Shown in pieces: positions 8,761 to 19,889 of a stretch of DNA of 64,000 nucleotides; the first letter of the stretch is position 1, and every line of letters starts with the position of its first letter. Origin of the DNA: Thermobifida alba. Its GTDB lineage: Bacteria; Actinomycetota; Actinomycetes; Streptosporangiales; Streptosporangiaceae. The notes under the pieces are model-generated. The model had not been told where the DNA came from. It ran no database searches and was given only the letters and a program-made list of their open reading frames with translations. A program made the position numbers and the translations under genes. Where the stretch lies: assembly GCF_023208015.1 (NCBI RefSeq), contig NZ_CP051627.1, positions 1,426,001 through 1,490,000 of the forward strand, written 5' to 3'.

Positions 8761-11700
8761 CTAGGGCTTATACAAAATATTGATCCTGGAGGACACTCCC
8801 TCCCCAACAAATAGATTTCGCATTGCATTAGCGGCATCAGCCTCAGCGACAAGCCAATTAATAGGCACTCCCCCTGCAGCAGAAACTTGACGCCGCGCCT
8901 GCTCCAGCAACGCTTTTGCTCCAGTATACCAGGAACGGAATTCGCCATCCTGAACAAATCTCGCATAGCCGGGCCCCTTGGCATCCAAGAGAACTCCGCC
9001 TCGAAATCCGTCGAACTTCACTCCGTTGACAATGTAGCCAAACCCTAGTGGTACTCCAGTTACTCTTGTCTGGTAGGCAGCAGCCCGCGCCGACATTGCT
9101 TCATTGACAATTCCCCAAACCCCCGGTCCACCTTTTCCTGCCCAGCAGGAAGAGTTATGCGCAAGGACCGACGTCTTGCCCGCCAGCACATGGTACGTGT
9201 GCAGGTCTTGGACGGTGAGGTTGTGGGCGGTGGCAGCTTGGGTCCACGCTCTGATGGCGGTGATCTGGACCCAGGTGCCGGCCGAGGTCTGCAGCCACAT
9301 CCCGGGGGCCAGGTCGATGGCATCAACCCACTGGCCGAGTTCGGGGACCCAGAAGGGGTGGCCGTCAGTAGCGATGATGACGTCACCGGCCGCGGTCGGC
9401 CCGGGAGCACCGTTGCCGCTGTCCTCGTCCCCCGCAGGTTTTTCGGTGGTGGTGTCGACGGTGATCTCAACCAGGGTCTTGGCGCCCACACCGACGATGG
9501 TGGCCAGCACCGTCCTGGCGATCTGCTCACCGGTCTCCGGATCGGTGGCCAGCACCTGGTCGCCGACCTTGACGTTCTCGATCGGCTTGGACGTGCCATC
9601 GGCCATCAGCACCCGGGTGCCGGGAACGAAGCTGTTGCACTTGCCGAAGAGCCTGTTGACACCGCTTCGTATAGCGCTTCCCGCGCTTCTGGCTCCATTC
9701 GCCACCGCCGAGCCGAAGCCTTTCAGCCCACTCATCGCCCTGCCACCCAGGGAAGCCGCCTTGGCACCGGCGCTGCCCCATCCTCCCGGAGTGATGAGCG
9801 TGCCGACGAAGGACTGGATGTAGCCCGCCTTGTACCAACCGGAGTCCTTGTTCACCCCGAAAATCCGCAGGCTTTCGGACATGGACATTCCGGTGAAGTA
9901 CTCCATCGCCGGATCGGCTGCCAACGAGATGAGCGATGACTCGTACAGGGCCACCATGGCACCCGCATTGGCATCCCTGAACTGCGGGTAGAACGGGATC
10001 CGGTTCATCACCGTGTTCGTTCTGCGGAGACCGGTATGGACCGCCTGCTGGAAGGTCGGGCGGGGCGGAAGCCGCCGACCGACCGACGATCCCGCAACGC
10101 CTTGGGTAACTTTGACCTTGGTGAAGATGGCGGGACTCTTGTACTTCTTCACCAGTTTCAGCCCGTCGGGGTCGCTGAAGCTGACGGGGTTGTTGTTGGC
10201 GTAGACATAGCCGTGGACCTGCTGGGGATCGGTGAAGTCGATGACCGGGTCGATGGAGACGAACCGGCCGATCGCCGAGTCGTAGGCACGCGCGCCCAAC
10301 TGGACCAACCCGGTGGTCTCGTCGATGGTGCCGCCCACGAATCCCTTCTCGTCCACCCACTGCCCGGTAGAGCCACGGATCGAGCCGAACGCGGTGAACC
10401 GGCGTTGCACGGTCTGCCCGCTCTGCCCGTCGATGCTGAGTTCGCCGGTGCCGTGGTGGTCGGAGAACAGCCAGTGGGGAGTTTCGTCGTCCTGGCGGAG
10501 CGCGACTGTCTCGCCGGCATGGTCGTAGTAGCGGGTGGCCTCACTCAGCAGGGCGATCTTGTCCAGGCGCACCTCCATACCTGGCAGGTACAGGGTCGTG
10601 TCTTGGGGTGTTTCACGGATCAGACGCTGTCCGTCGGCGTTGTAGCGGAACTCCGTCTCGGCACCGTTTTCCACCACCCGAACCAGGTGGCCTTCGGAGT
10701 CCCATTCCAGTTCCTGGTCGTAGTTGGGGGTGAGGCGGCTGGTCATGTTGCCCGCCTCGTCGTAGCCGTACTGTTCCAGCTGGGTGCCGGTGGGGCCGGT
10801 CTGCTCGACCTGGGTGAGAGTGTGCGGTTGGGGCTGTCCGGCTGCGGGGTGGGTGTAGGTGCGGACGGTGTCGCCGCTGGCGGAGTGCTTGGTTTCACTC
10901 AGACGGTTGCCCACCGCGTCGTAGGTATAGGAGTGCCAGTAGGGTGCCGCGCCACCGAGGCTGTTGACGTCGGGTGCGGTCCCGCACGCGGTGGCGTCAT
11001 GGGTGCCGGGGGTCCAGGCTTCGATGAGGCGACGCAGGTGGTCGTAGGCGAAGCACTGTGTGTCGCTGGGCAGTCCGGTGCTGGTGGGGGTGTCGCTGAT
11101 GCGCAGGATGTTGCCTGCGTCGTCGTAGGTGTAGTGCTGCTCCAGCAACGACCCGTAGCCAACCTCGTGCACCACGCTGGTCGAGGCCATACGGTTGGTG
11201 GCGATGTCGAACGCCCGGGTGATCCAGGTCTGGTCTGCATTGCTGCCTGCTGCGAACGTCCGCTGCAGCAGGTTGCCGGTCTTGGAGTAGATGGTCTCCG
11301 CGACGTAGGTGCTGCGCCCCTTGACCGTGGTGGGCATGCCCAGTTCGTTGTAGCCGAAGATCACCGGTTCGGCACTGAGCTCGCCTGCCGCGGGGAAGGC
11401 CATGCTTTTGAGGGTGCCGTCGGGGTTGTAGGAGTAGATGTATCGGTAGTTTCCGGCCAGCGCGCCTTCGGAGGCGGGGATGGTGATCACCTCGGTGAGA
11501 GGCCGGTACATCTTGTCGTAGGCCAGAACCGCGGTGGTGTAGGCGTTGCCGTCGATGTAGCGGGTGGACGAGGTGAGCTGTCCCTTGGCTTTGGTGTCGT
11601 AGACCCACTCGGCGCGCCGGGTGCCCTGCGGGGAGTCGTCGAACAGTCCGGTCTTGCGGCCGAGCGCGTCGTAGGTGTAGGCCAGCGTCTCACCGCGCGC

Positions 11701-14700
11701 GTCGGTCTGGGTGGCCAGCCGGTCCAGTGCGTCGTAGGTGTAGGTGGTGGTCCCGGTGTCTGGGTCAGTGCTTTCGACCTTGCGGCCGCGCAGGTCGTAG
11801 ACGTTCTCCCACACGTTGCCCGCGGGATCGGTGACGGTGGCCAGTTCCCCGTTCTTGGCGTAGGTGTAGGTGGTGGCGTCGAAGGCGCCGGTGGGAGTGG
11901 GGCCTTCGTGCTGGCGTAGTTCGACGATCCGGTCCTTGGCGTCGGTGATGGCCGTGGTCGCGGTCTCGCCTTCCGGTGGGGTGGTCAGGGTGCGGTCGCC
12001 CCGGTACTCGGTGGTGGTGCGCCACTGCTCCTCGCCCCGTGAGACGTGCAGGACGTCGGTGGGCCGTTCCGCGCCGTCGTAGACGGTCTCGGTCTGGCGG
12101 GGGATGTCGTCGTCGTTGTTGACGACCAGCAGAGTGCCGGAGGGGTCTTCGGTGTTGTAGTAGGGTTCGCGTTCCTTGACGACCAGGCCGCGCGAATCGT
12201 GGAAGGTGTCGGTGACCAGCCGCCCGCCGCCCACCGCCGGTGTCTGGACTTGGCGTTCGCGCAGGAAAGCGTCGTAGAGCGTGTAGGTGGTGGTGTAGCT
12301 CTGGTCGTCGTTGCGCAGCGTTTGGGCGACCACCGTGGTGGGGGCGTCGTTGCGGATGTGGTATTCGAACTTGAGGTTGGGGGATTGCGTGGTCTTGTTC
12401 CGGTCGGCCAGCCAGACCTCTGTCAACCGGCCCAGCGGGTCGTAGACCAGGTCGTTGCGGTTGTTGTTGGCGTCCACGGTCGCGATGAGCGTGGACCGTG
12501 CGGGGTCGAAGTACTGGGTGGCGGTGTGTCCGAGGGCGTTGGTGTCGGTGACGACCGTGGGCGCGCCGCCGGGCACGGTTGAGGTGTAGGCGGTCTCGGT
12601 CGTGTGGCCTGCGGCGTCGGTGGTTTCGGTCTGTCGCCCGTAGGAGTCGTAGCTGGTCTCCTTCACGAGTTCGTAGACGGGTTCGCCGTTGTCGTAGTCG
12701 GCGAGGCGTTCGGTCCTGGTCGCCAGCCCTCGGACGGGGGCGGTTCCGTAGGCCTGGTTGTCGTAGAAGGTCCGGCCGTCGCGGATCACGTCGGCGGGGC
12801 GCTCGGGGGTTTGTGAGCACGCGACGGCTACGGTCTCCTCGCGTGTGATTGCGTCCAGCAGCCACGCGCCCATGTTGCGCACGTAGGTGGTGCGGGTGCA
12901 CTCGTCGTCGTCGGGGTCGGCGACGTCTCCGTGGTTGTGGATCTGGATGGGGAACCCGTAGTCGTCGTAGACGGTGTCGACTCGGGTCTGGCGCCAGCCT
13001 CCCCCGTGGAGGGCTGTGTACTCGCGTTCTGAGGCGGTGTCGACCAGGTAGGAGGAGACGGTGCCCCACGAGTAGGTGCGTTCCCCGGTTTTCTTGCGCC
13101 ACGGGATGGAGATGGTTTTGGTGACGACTTCTCCGCCCACGCCGTTGCGGACGATCTCCTCGAGCGTGACTCCGTTGAGTTCGTCGTGGTCGGTGTGGGT
13201 CTGTCCTTCGGAGTCGGTGATGGTGACCGAGCGGGTGCCGGAGGGTTGTTTGTCGCCGTGCATGCCGCGGAAGAACACGTGCTCGACTTCGGAGCGCTGT
13301 TCACCGGGTGCCCCGGAGATTTCCCGGACCCGTTCGTAGCCGCGCCAGTCCGACCAGGTGCGGTATTTGTCCTTGGTGAAGCCGTCGGCTTCCTCGTAGC
13401 GCCACGCACCTCCGCCGAGGTACTCGTAGGTGGTGACCATGTCGGGTTGGTCGGTGACCAGGTCGATTTCGGCGACCTGGGTGACGACGTACTTGTGGAA
13501 CCAGTCGACCATCTCCGGTTCCCCCTCGGGGGTCCACCGGACTGGATAGCAGCGTTTGGTGTTGCTGTGCGGCTGCGGGGTGGAGCCGCGGGTGCACTCG
13601 GGTTCGGAGTAGGAGACGTCGATCTGGCCGCCGGACTCGGTGTAGACGGAGGTGATGCGGTACTTGAGCATCGGCGCCAGGCCGTCGGCCAGCCCGTCGA
13701 CCCGGTTTTCCAGTGCGGTGCCCTCAAGCCGCACCTTCGGGGAGGTGGCAGTGCCGCCGACGTGGCCGGTGTGGGTGATGGACTCCAGCCACAGTGCCGG
13801 TGTGGTGCCGTCTCCCGGGGCGGGGAAGGCGTGCTCCAGGGTCCAGGAGTCCACGTCGGTGTAGGAGGTGCCGTTGTGGACCTGGGTGGTGATCTTGTCG
13901 AGTTTCTTGCGGGTCCAGAAGGTCGGTGAGTGCTGGCTGGTGCACTGGGTCCCGGCGTCGCAGTTCTGGTCGAAGGGCACGTCGGGCCAGTGGGAGGCGT
14001 TGGCCTTGGTGAGTTTGGCGGGTGCGCAGTCGAAGCTGTCGGTGGGGATGCAGCGCTCGCTGACGGTGAAGTTCACCCTGGCTGGGGCGGTGGCGTAGAC
14101 GTCGTCGGAGCGCAGGCCGTAGTCGATGCGTTTGAGGTAGCCGCCGCGGTCGTAGGGGGTGGCGGTGGTGGTCAGGTTGCGGCCGTAGTGGTTGCGTTCC
14201 TTCTCGTACCAGTAGGTGATGACGTTTCCGTGCACGTCGACGACGTAGTCGAGGTTCCACCGCCAGGCCTGCTGGCACCAGGAGTTGGCGAAGGTGGAGC
14301 CGTGGCAGGGTTCACCGGAGTTGTTGCCGTAGACGGGCACGGTCCACGCCGACTGGGTCTCGGGGTCGCCTGAGGACCAGCCGGGCAGGCGGTTGCGGCC
14401 GAAGAAGTACTGGGTTCCGTCGGTGGTGGTGACCTTCCAGTACTCGCCGTCGTTGTCGCCGTTGTTGGCGCCGGTCAGCCGTTCGATCCGGGTGCCGTCG
14501 TCGCTGCGCAGCCGCCAGGTGCCGTCGGAGTCCAGGATCAGTTCGCCGCCCTTGCCGTTCAGCGAGAGTGTGGCGTTGTGTCTGGACCAGCACTGGTCTC
14601 CGGTTTTGCTGCCTGTGGCCTGGCCGTCGTCGGCGCACGGCTTGTAGCGGCGCTCGATGTAGCCCGACGTGTAGCTGAATCCCTCTCCGATCCAGGAGGT

Positions 14701-15855
14701 CTGGCTGTTGGAGGAGGCGGTGCGTCCGTCCACCGAGCCGGAGGAGTAGCCGAGACCGATGGTGGGAGCAAGGTCTCCTGCGGTCTTGGGTACGGTGATC
14801 GGGTACGACCAGTTGAAGTCGCCGGTCTGCAGTCCGACGTCCCAACTGGAGGCGGCGTTCAACTCGGTTGCCTTGTAGTCGCCGGTCTCGCCCTCACTGT
14901 CCGGAGCCGCCGCCAGCAGGGTGCCGCTGCCAGCCGAGGCCGGGGCCACCGCGCTGAGCGTCATGGCCTGGGTGTTGTTGGTGGAGTCCAACTCGATCTG
15001 GGGGGCGCATTCGGGGACGCTGGCGTCCAGGACGCAGTCGTCGAGGGCGACCAGGCGCAGTCGGGAGGCGTAGTCGGCGCCGAAGGCGGGGGCGAAGTCG
15101 GAGTAGTCGACGCCGATCTGGACCGGACCGGTGGTGTCGGCTCCGTCGGTGCGCTTGACCCGCATCAGCAGACCGGTGATTCCGGCGTCCTCGGCCACCT
15201 GCTGGTCGAGGATCTCCACGGCGGCGCTGCGCACCGGTTCCGGTTCCTCGGAGTCGGCTTCCGGTTCGTCGGTGTCCTCTTCGGTGTCGCTTTCGGTCTG
15301 CTCGGGCTTGTCGGTTTCCTCTGCCGATTCGGTGTTCTGCGGGGTGGGTTCCGGTGAGGACGACGGTGTCGGTTCGGGGGTCGCCGACGGGCTGGGGGCG
15401 GGGGTGTTCTGCGTGTCCCCGCCCTCGTTGGCCTCGGCTCTGCTGTCCGGGTTGTCCTGGGGCAGCGGGGAAACCCACTCCTCGAAGACTTCCTCGTCGA
15501 CCGGGGCAAGAGTGACCGTCTCGCCCTCTTCCGGTTCGGCCAGGAGGTTGGCCCGTGCCTGCGTTGGAGCGGCCAGGTCAATCTCGACCGTGTCGGGTTC
15601 GGGCCAGTCGGCCGTGCCCAGGTCGGTGACCGCAGCCTCGGCGGTCTGACTCGGTTCCGCATTCCCGGCCGCGACGAAGTCGTAGCCCTCGACGGGAATG
15701 TCATCCTGGACGTCGGGCCTGGGGTTGCGGGCGATCGCGGAGGCGGGAACCGCGACGAGCATCCCGGTGAGCATCACCAGGGAGAGCAGGAACGACAGCA
15801 GACTGCGTACGGGGGTGCGGCGGGGCTGGGCCGGCGAAGAAGCGGACTCGGACAT
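8761..15855 (-). CDS. Secreted RHS polymorphic toxin with HINT domain and Tox-REase-5 tip
   Basis: A 2364-residue contact or secreted toxin. In order: signal peptide (residues 1-39, ending VPASAIA), an acidic Ser/Thr/Pro-rich linker (about 140-210), a WapA/TcaC-like shell with many YD repeats, and the RHS core end (GRFVSIDPV, NNNPVSFSDPDG near 1890). A HINT autoprotease follows (about 2072-2236: CNSFVPGTRVLMADG, GHPFWV, HTYHVLAG, VLAHN), then the nuclease tip (about 2237-2364: GYIVNGVKFDGFRGG, VLLDAKGPGY). The DAK triad part of the tip fits the restriction-endonuclease fold. The ATG at 15855 is preferred over an upstream ATG because CCGGAGGAG precedes it. Imm52 follows directly and the LamG gene precedes it. 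Confidence 0.95.
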   Translation of the reverse strand: MSESASSPAQPRRTPVRSLLSFLLSLVMLTGMLVAVPASAIARNPRPDVQDDIPVEGYDFVAAGNAEPSQTAEAAVTDLGTADWPEPDTVEIDLAAPTQARANLLAEPEEGETVTLAPVDEEVFEEWVSPLPQDNPDSRAEANEGGDTQNTPAPSPSATPEPTPSSSPEPTPQNTESAEETDKPEQTESDTEEDTDEPEADSEEPEPVRSAAVEILDQQVAEDAGITGLLMRVKRTDGADTTGPVQIGVDYSDFAPAFGADYASRLRLVALDDCVLDASVPECAPQIELDSTNNTQAMTLSAVAPASAGSGTLLAAAPDSEGETGDYKATELNAASSWDVGLQTGDFNWSYPITVPKTAGDLAPTIGLGYSSGSVDGRTASSNSQTSWIGEGFSYTSGYIERRYKPCADDGQATGSKTGDQCWSRHNATLSLNGKGGELILDSDGTWRLRSDDGTRIERLTGANNGDNDGEYWKVTTTDGTQYFFGRNRLPGWSSGDPETQSAWTVPVYGNNSGEPCHGSTFANSWCQQAWRWNLDYVVDVHGNVITYWYEKERNHYGRNLTTTATPYDRGGYLKRIDYGLRSDDVYATAPARVNFTVSERCIPTDSFDCAPAKLTKANASHWPDVPFDQNCDAGTQCTSQHSPTFWTRKKLDKITTQVHNGTSYTDVDSWTLEHAFPAPGDGTTPALWLESITHTGHVGGTATSPKVRLEGTALENRVDGLADGLAPMLKYRITSVYTESGGQIDVSYSEPECTRGSTPQPHSNTKRCYPVRWTPEGEPEMVDWFHKYVVTQVAEIDLVTDQPDMVTTYEYLGGGAWRYEEADGFTKDKYRTWSDWRGYERVREISGAPGEQRSEVEHVFFRGMHGDKQPSGTRSVTITDSEGQTHTDHDELNGVTLEEIVRNGVGGEVVTKTISIPWRKKTGERTYSWGTVSSYLVDTASEREYTALHGGGWRQTRVDTVYDDYGFPIQIHNHGDVADPDDDECTRTTYVRNMGAWLLDAITREETVAVACSQTPERPADVIRDGRTFYDNQAYGTAPVRGLATRTERLADYDNGEPVYELVKETSYDSYGRQTETTDAAGHTTETAYTSTVPGGAPTVVTDTNALGHTATQYFDPARSTLIATVDANNNRNDLVYDPLGRLTEVWLADRNKTTQSPNLKFEYHIRNDAPTTVVAQTLRNDDQSYTTTYTLYDAFLRERQVQTPAVGGGRLVTDTFHDSRGLVVKEREPYYNTEDPSGTLLVVNNDDDIPRQTETVYDGAERPTDVLHVSRGEEQWRTTTEYRGDRTLTTPPEGETATTAITDAKDRIVELRQHEGPTPTGAFDATTYTYAKNGELATVTDPAGNVWENVYDLRGRKVESTDPDTGTTTYTYDALDRLATQTDARGETLAYTYDALGRKTGLFDDSPQGTRRAEWVYDTKAKGQLTSSTRYIDGNAYTTAVLAYDKMYRPLTEVITIPASEGALAGNYRYIYSYNPDGTLKSMAFPAAGELSAEPVIFGYNELGMPTTVKGRSTYVAETIYSKTGNLLQRTFAAGSNADQTWITRAFDIATNRMASTSVVHEVGYGSLLEQHYTYDDAGNILRISDTPTSTGLPSDTQCFAYDHLRRLIEAWTPGTHDATACGTAPDVNSLGGAAPYWHSYTYDAVGNRLSETKHSASGDTVRTYTHPAAGQPQPHTLTQVEQTGPTGTQLEQYGYDEAGNMTSRLTPNYDQELEWDSEGHLVRVVENGAETEFRYNADGQRLIRETPQDTTLYLPGMEVRLDKIALLSEATRYYDHAGETVALRQDDETPHWLFSDHHGTGELSIDGQSGQTVQRRFTAFGSIRGSTGQWVDEKGFVGGTIDETTGLVQLGARAYDSAIGRFVSIDPVIDFTDPQQVHGYVYANNNPVSFSDPDGLKLVKKYKSPAIFTKVKVTQGVAGSSVGRRLPPRPTFQQAVHTGLRRTNTVMNRIPFYPQFRDANAGAMVALYESSLISLAADPAMEYFTGMSMSESLRIFGVNKDSGWYKAGYIQSFVGTLITPGGWGSAGAKAASLGGRAMSGLKGFGSAVANGARSAGSAIRSGVNRLFGKCNSFVPGTRVLMADGTSKPIENVKVGDQVLATDPETGEQIARTVLATIVGVGAKTLVEITVDTTTEKPAGDEDSGNGAPGPTAAGDVIIATDGHPFWVPELGQWVDAIDLAPGMWLQTSAGTWVQITAIRAWTQAATAHNLTVQDLHTYHVLAGKTSVLAHNSSCWAGKGGPGVWGIVNEAMSARAAAYQTRVTGVPLGFGYIVNGVKFDGFRGGVLLDAKGPGYARFVQDGEFRSWYTGAKALLEQARRQVSAAGGVPINWLVAEADAANAMRNLFVGEGVSSRINILYKP

Positions 15856-15934
15856 GAGGCTCCTCCGGTCCGGCGGCTCCACTGGCCGCCGGACCACTGT
15901 TCAGCAAGGGGGAAGGGGTCGGGGGCAGGAGGGG

Positions 15935-18616
15935 TTATCGGGCCACGGGTGGTCCGAATCCGTACCTCAGGTATTCGATGTCGTCTTCGTTGAGGACGCC
16001 TTGGTAGACGTGGACGTCGGCGAGGTCGCCGTGCCACAGGTCGCTCAGAGTTCCTTCGAATGTGGCGGCGCCGATGCGTAGGGGCCCGTCAGCGTGCCGG
16101 GGGGTGTCCAGGACGGCGCTGCCCTGTTCGATGCTGTCCACGTACAGGGTGAGGGTGCGGGTGGTGGCGTCGAAGGTGGCGGCCAGGTGGGTCCAGGCGC
16201 CCAGTTCGGGAGGTCCGGTGGACAGGGCCCTGGACCAGTCGGAGGCGTCTGCGGTGTCGGACGGCGTCATCGTGAACACCCAGTTGTTCGTGTCCTGGGT
16301 GCTTTGCATGCCGAGGGAGAAACCGCTGTGCTGGCTGCCGTCCTGGCTGAGTGCGGCCAGGTTGGCGGTGGTGGAGTCCAGGCGCACCCAGGCGGCCACG
16401 CTGAAGCTGGCGTCGGTGCGGACTGCGAGGCCGGTGGTGGTCAGGTACTCGTCAGTGCCGTTGAGGGTGGCGCCGGGGATGTAGACCACGTCGTTGAACG
16501 CGGTGTTCCACACGGTGGCCGGGTCCCCGGTGAGGGCGGCGTCCAGGCCGTGGTCACTGGCGTCGGCGGCGGTGGCACCGCCGGTCTCGTCGAGTTTCCA
16601 CCAGCCGTCCAAGGACACCGGCCGGTTGGCCAGCTCCCATGCCTCGGAGGTGCCGCTGTTGAGCGGGATGTCGGTGACGAGGCGGTCGTAGAAGCGGACG
16701 TCGTCGATGCCGCCGGGCCAGTAGTAGTTCTTGACGCCCTGGTACTTGCTGCGGCCCATGGTCACCGGTCCACTGGCCGCCCAGGCTCCCTCGTGCACGG
16801 CACTGCCCTGCTTCTCACCATTGACGTAGAGGGCGATCTCGCCGGTGGCCGCGTCATAGGTGCCCATCAGGTGGGTCCACACCCCGGTCTTGGCGGGCTC
16901 GGTGGACAGCGCGTAGCTCCAGCCGGCGGAGTCGGGGGCTGCCGGGGCGTCCTCGGGTGACATCTTGAACACCCAGGCGTCCGCGTTCTTCTGGTAGCCC
17001 AGGTGGAACGGGCTCTGCTGGACGCCGTCCTGGCCGATCGCGGTGTGGTGGGCGTCGGTGTCGTCCATCTTCACCCAGGCCGCCACCGTGAACGTCCGGC
17101 TGGTGTCCACCACCGGTCCGCTGGTGGTGATCTCGTCCCATTCGGGCTCGGAGGGAACGTAGCCGTCGGTGTGAACGGCGGTTCCTTCCAGACGGTGCAT
17201 GGAGCCTTCCACCGGGCCGACCCGGCCGCGAATCCAGGAGATTCCCGATCCGGTGGCGGTCTCGCCGGGTCGTTCGGCGTCGGCGGCCACGGTCCCCGTG
17301 CCTTCGTCGAAGGTGAAGTGGGCGACGGGGGCTGAGGGCGGGGCCACCAGGAAGGTGTGGACCAGCATGCACGCCGAGGAGTTGCCGTGCCCGTCGACGG
17401 TGCGCGCGTAGATCAGGTTCGGGCCGTCGGTGCGGGGGGTGAGGGTGACGGTGACCGAGCCGCCCGGGGTGTCGGGGACGAGCACGGTGGTGCAGGTGTC
17501 GTCGTTGAGGCTGTAGTGGTAGCCGGCGGCGTCGGTCACGCCGTTGGCCGAGAAGGTGAACTCGCCCGGCTGCCCGGGGGAGCCGTGGAACTGCTCGTCG
17601 TCGGGGTAGTCGGTGGAGGTGACCTCGGGGCCGCTCTCGGGGTTGGTGGTGTCCACCCGCAGGTAACACCAGGACGACCAGCCGCCCCAGGTGGTCTGGT
17701 CGTGGGCGCGGGCCCGGTAGCGGATCAGCGTGTTCTCCGGCAGCGTGTCGGTGGTGACCGAGCGTTCGCTGCCCGCGGGCCACTTGGCGACGTTGGCCGA
17801 GGTGGAGTCCTTGGTCTGGATGGTGGTGCCGTCGGACTGGATCTGGAACTGGGCCTTGAGCTTCTGCGTGGCGTACTGCGAGTCGGTGTCGCGGACCTGG
17901 GCGTACAGGCGCGGCGTGGTGGTGTTGATCAGCCTGGGCTGCGCGGAGTTGGTGGAGCAGGCTCCGCCGTGGGAGTCGCGCATGGTGGAGGCGTCCGGGA
18001 CGGCGGGCGCGTTGTTGTAGACCACCACCAGGGAGGGGTTCTTCTTGAAGCGCCGCCAGTCGTAGTTGGAGCCGGAGACGGTCTCGTTGCCGTACAGACC
18101 CAGGATGATGTTGGTCTTGTTGTTGGCGCGGCCCCACTCGTAGGCGGCGGTGGCGTTGAACTCCACCCCCGAGCCCTCGCAGCCGGACCGTCCCTTGCGC
18201 ACGGTCTGGGTGTCGAGTTTGGTGAGCTTGTCGGGCTGGTTGTTCCAAGTGGTGGCCGAGCTGATGTTGCCGGTGCGCCACAGTTCAACCTTGGCGTTGG
18301 TGCAGCCGAAGGCGTGGGTGACCTCGGTGCGCAGGGTGGCCGACTGGATGGTGGCGTTGCGGGTGCGTTCGAAGACCGCGAACCGCCAGAACGCGCGCTT
18401 GGTGTGGCCGTACTGGGGCTCGTAGCCCACGCCGGTGTCGGCGTCGGAGCGGTTGTAGTAGGCGGTGTTGGGGAACTTCTTGTCCACGTAGGCCCAGGCC
18501 TGGCGGGTCACCGACACCGACGGGTCGATGTAGACCGGGTACTCGGTGGCGGGGTCGGTGAGCAGGTCCTGGTCGGGTTCCAGAGTGATCGCCTCGCTGT
18601 TGAGGCGGGTGTCGAG
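15935..18616 (-). pseudogene. LamG/DNRLRE secreted protein, part after the internal stop
   Basis: This is the same reading frame as the upstream segment (18617-19402), separated only by a TAA codon. It starts LDTRLNSEAITLEPDQ and EYPVYIDPSVSVTRQAW, then a DNRLRE-type beta domain (FWRFAVFERTRNATIQSATL), Ig-like linkers and two LamG/jellyroll domains (VAHFTFDEGTGTVAADAE; LDGWWKLDETGGATAADAS). A LamG protein of this kind commonly precedes RHS toxins in actinobacteria and probably acts in surface display or delivery. It could be translated only through internal initiation at 18517 or by readthrough, and would lack a signal peptide. The stop may be an assembly error. Confidence 0.8.
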
Positions 18617-19402
18617 TTAGGACACGCGTGCGCCGGTGGCCGGGGCCGCGGCTTTCTCCTCGGTGCTGAGGTCCTCGCCGGCGGAGTCCCACATGGCCGG
18701 GGCCGAGGCGGTGAAGATGCTCTCGCCGTCCGCGGTGACGGCGTTGATGTTGCCGCCCGCGTCCGTGGTGACCTCCACCCCTTCGCCGCGCAGCGGCAGT
18801 TCCAGCTCGGCCAGTTCGGGGTGGGTCGCGGCCTCGGGGGTGTGCACCACCAGCACCTGGGCGAAGCCGTCCACGCCGGCGGTGAGCACCAGGTCGACGT
18901 CCGGCAGCACGTCCGGGTAGGTGGCGCGGTCCTCGTCCAGCACCGGCTCGGGGAGCGCTCCCAGCCAGCCCAGCTCGACCGAGCGGCCGCCCAGCGTGAC
19001 GCGGGCCAGTGCGCCGTCGCCGCCGCCGGAGAAGGCCATGTCCACGGCGGCCGCGCGCGGCCGCACCTTCCCGTCGGGGGTGTGCACCAGGGTGGTGTCC
19101 ACGTCGGTCCACCCCTCAGGCGTGCGTACCCGCACCGGTGAGGCGTGGGTCTCCAGGGTGAAGGTGCCGTCGGGGTTGGCGAAGACCTGGGAGCGTTCGT
19201 CGGTGGCCGAGGCCACCTCCACCGGTTCGCCGGTCTCCGCGGCTTCGGCCAGGGCCTGTTCTTCCTCGGATGTCAGATCCGGTTCCGTCGGTTCCTCGTC
19301 GTCGGCCGATGCCGGGACCGTCCACAGCAGTCCCGCCGCCACCACACCGGCCAGTACACTCGCACCCGTCCTGCGCAGCACGAACTCCACCCGATCCAGC
19401 AC
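18617..19402 (-). pseudogene. LamG/DNRLRE secreted protein, N-terminal part ending in premature stop
   Basis: The segment encodes 261 residues from a GTG start. It has a twin-Arg-like basic start and hydrophobic signal (FVLRRTGASVLAGVVAAGLL, ending VPASA), an acidic linker, then a beta-rich domain (VRVRTPEGWTDVDTTLV) typical of the N-terminal region of RHS-associated LamG proteins. It ends at TAA (18617-18619) after ATGARVS, and the frame continues without interruption for another 893 codons. The most likely ancestral codon is CAA (Gln). As it stands only this secreted stub is made. Confidence 0.8.
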
Positions 19403-19889
19403 GCGTCACATCCGCCGAATCGGGGCGACTCGGCCGATATTCCGTTAGGTTGGGCTCAAGGTAGCCAGGTCAAGATCACTTGTAAATCACACCTAAAGAC
19501 ACGGAGGGTGAACGAGGCTTCCAGGGAGTCGCCACGAGCTGTGGAAATTTCCTCCTTCACGACCGTCAACCACAAAAATGGCCACATCCGGCCATGCTCC
19601 TCGCTCCTCCCCGCGCACTTCCCCACTGTGCAGGGAGTCGCCTACCGGTGCCTCAACCTTCGCTCGCATCATCCTCCGGTGCGTACGTGCTGGACCGTGT
19701 GGTCGTCTGACTCGTTCGCCGCTGACCGGGCGCCGCAGTCGACGCCCAACGACTGGCCGGCTTCTCGGAGGCGGCCGCACACAGGGGCCGACCAGGTGCT
19801 CCTCAGCGAACTTCCCTGTCCTCACCCCGCTCTTCATCCTCGGAGTGGGGCCGTTCTTCGGTCCCTGCCCGAGGTGCCCCGAAGTCGAG

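Noticed and set aside
10036-11919. A 627-codon plus-strand frame rich in Gly and Val
   Set aside because: It is the antisense shadow of the RHS toxin gene, whose family motifs are on the minus strand.
17357-19141. A 594-codon plus-strand frame
   Set aside because: It is a GC-driven shadow of the LamG gene; composition is Gly/Val-rich without domains.
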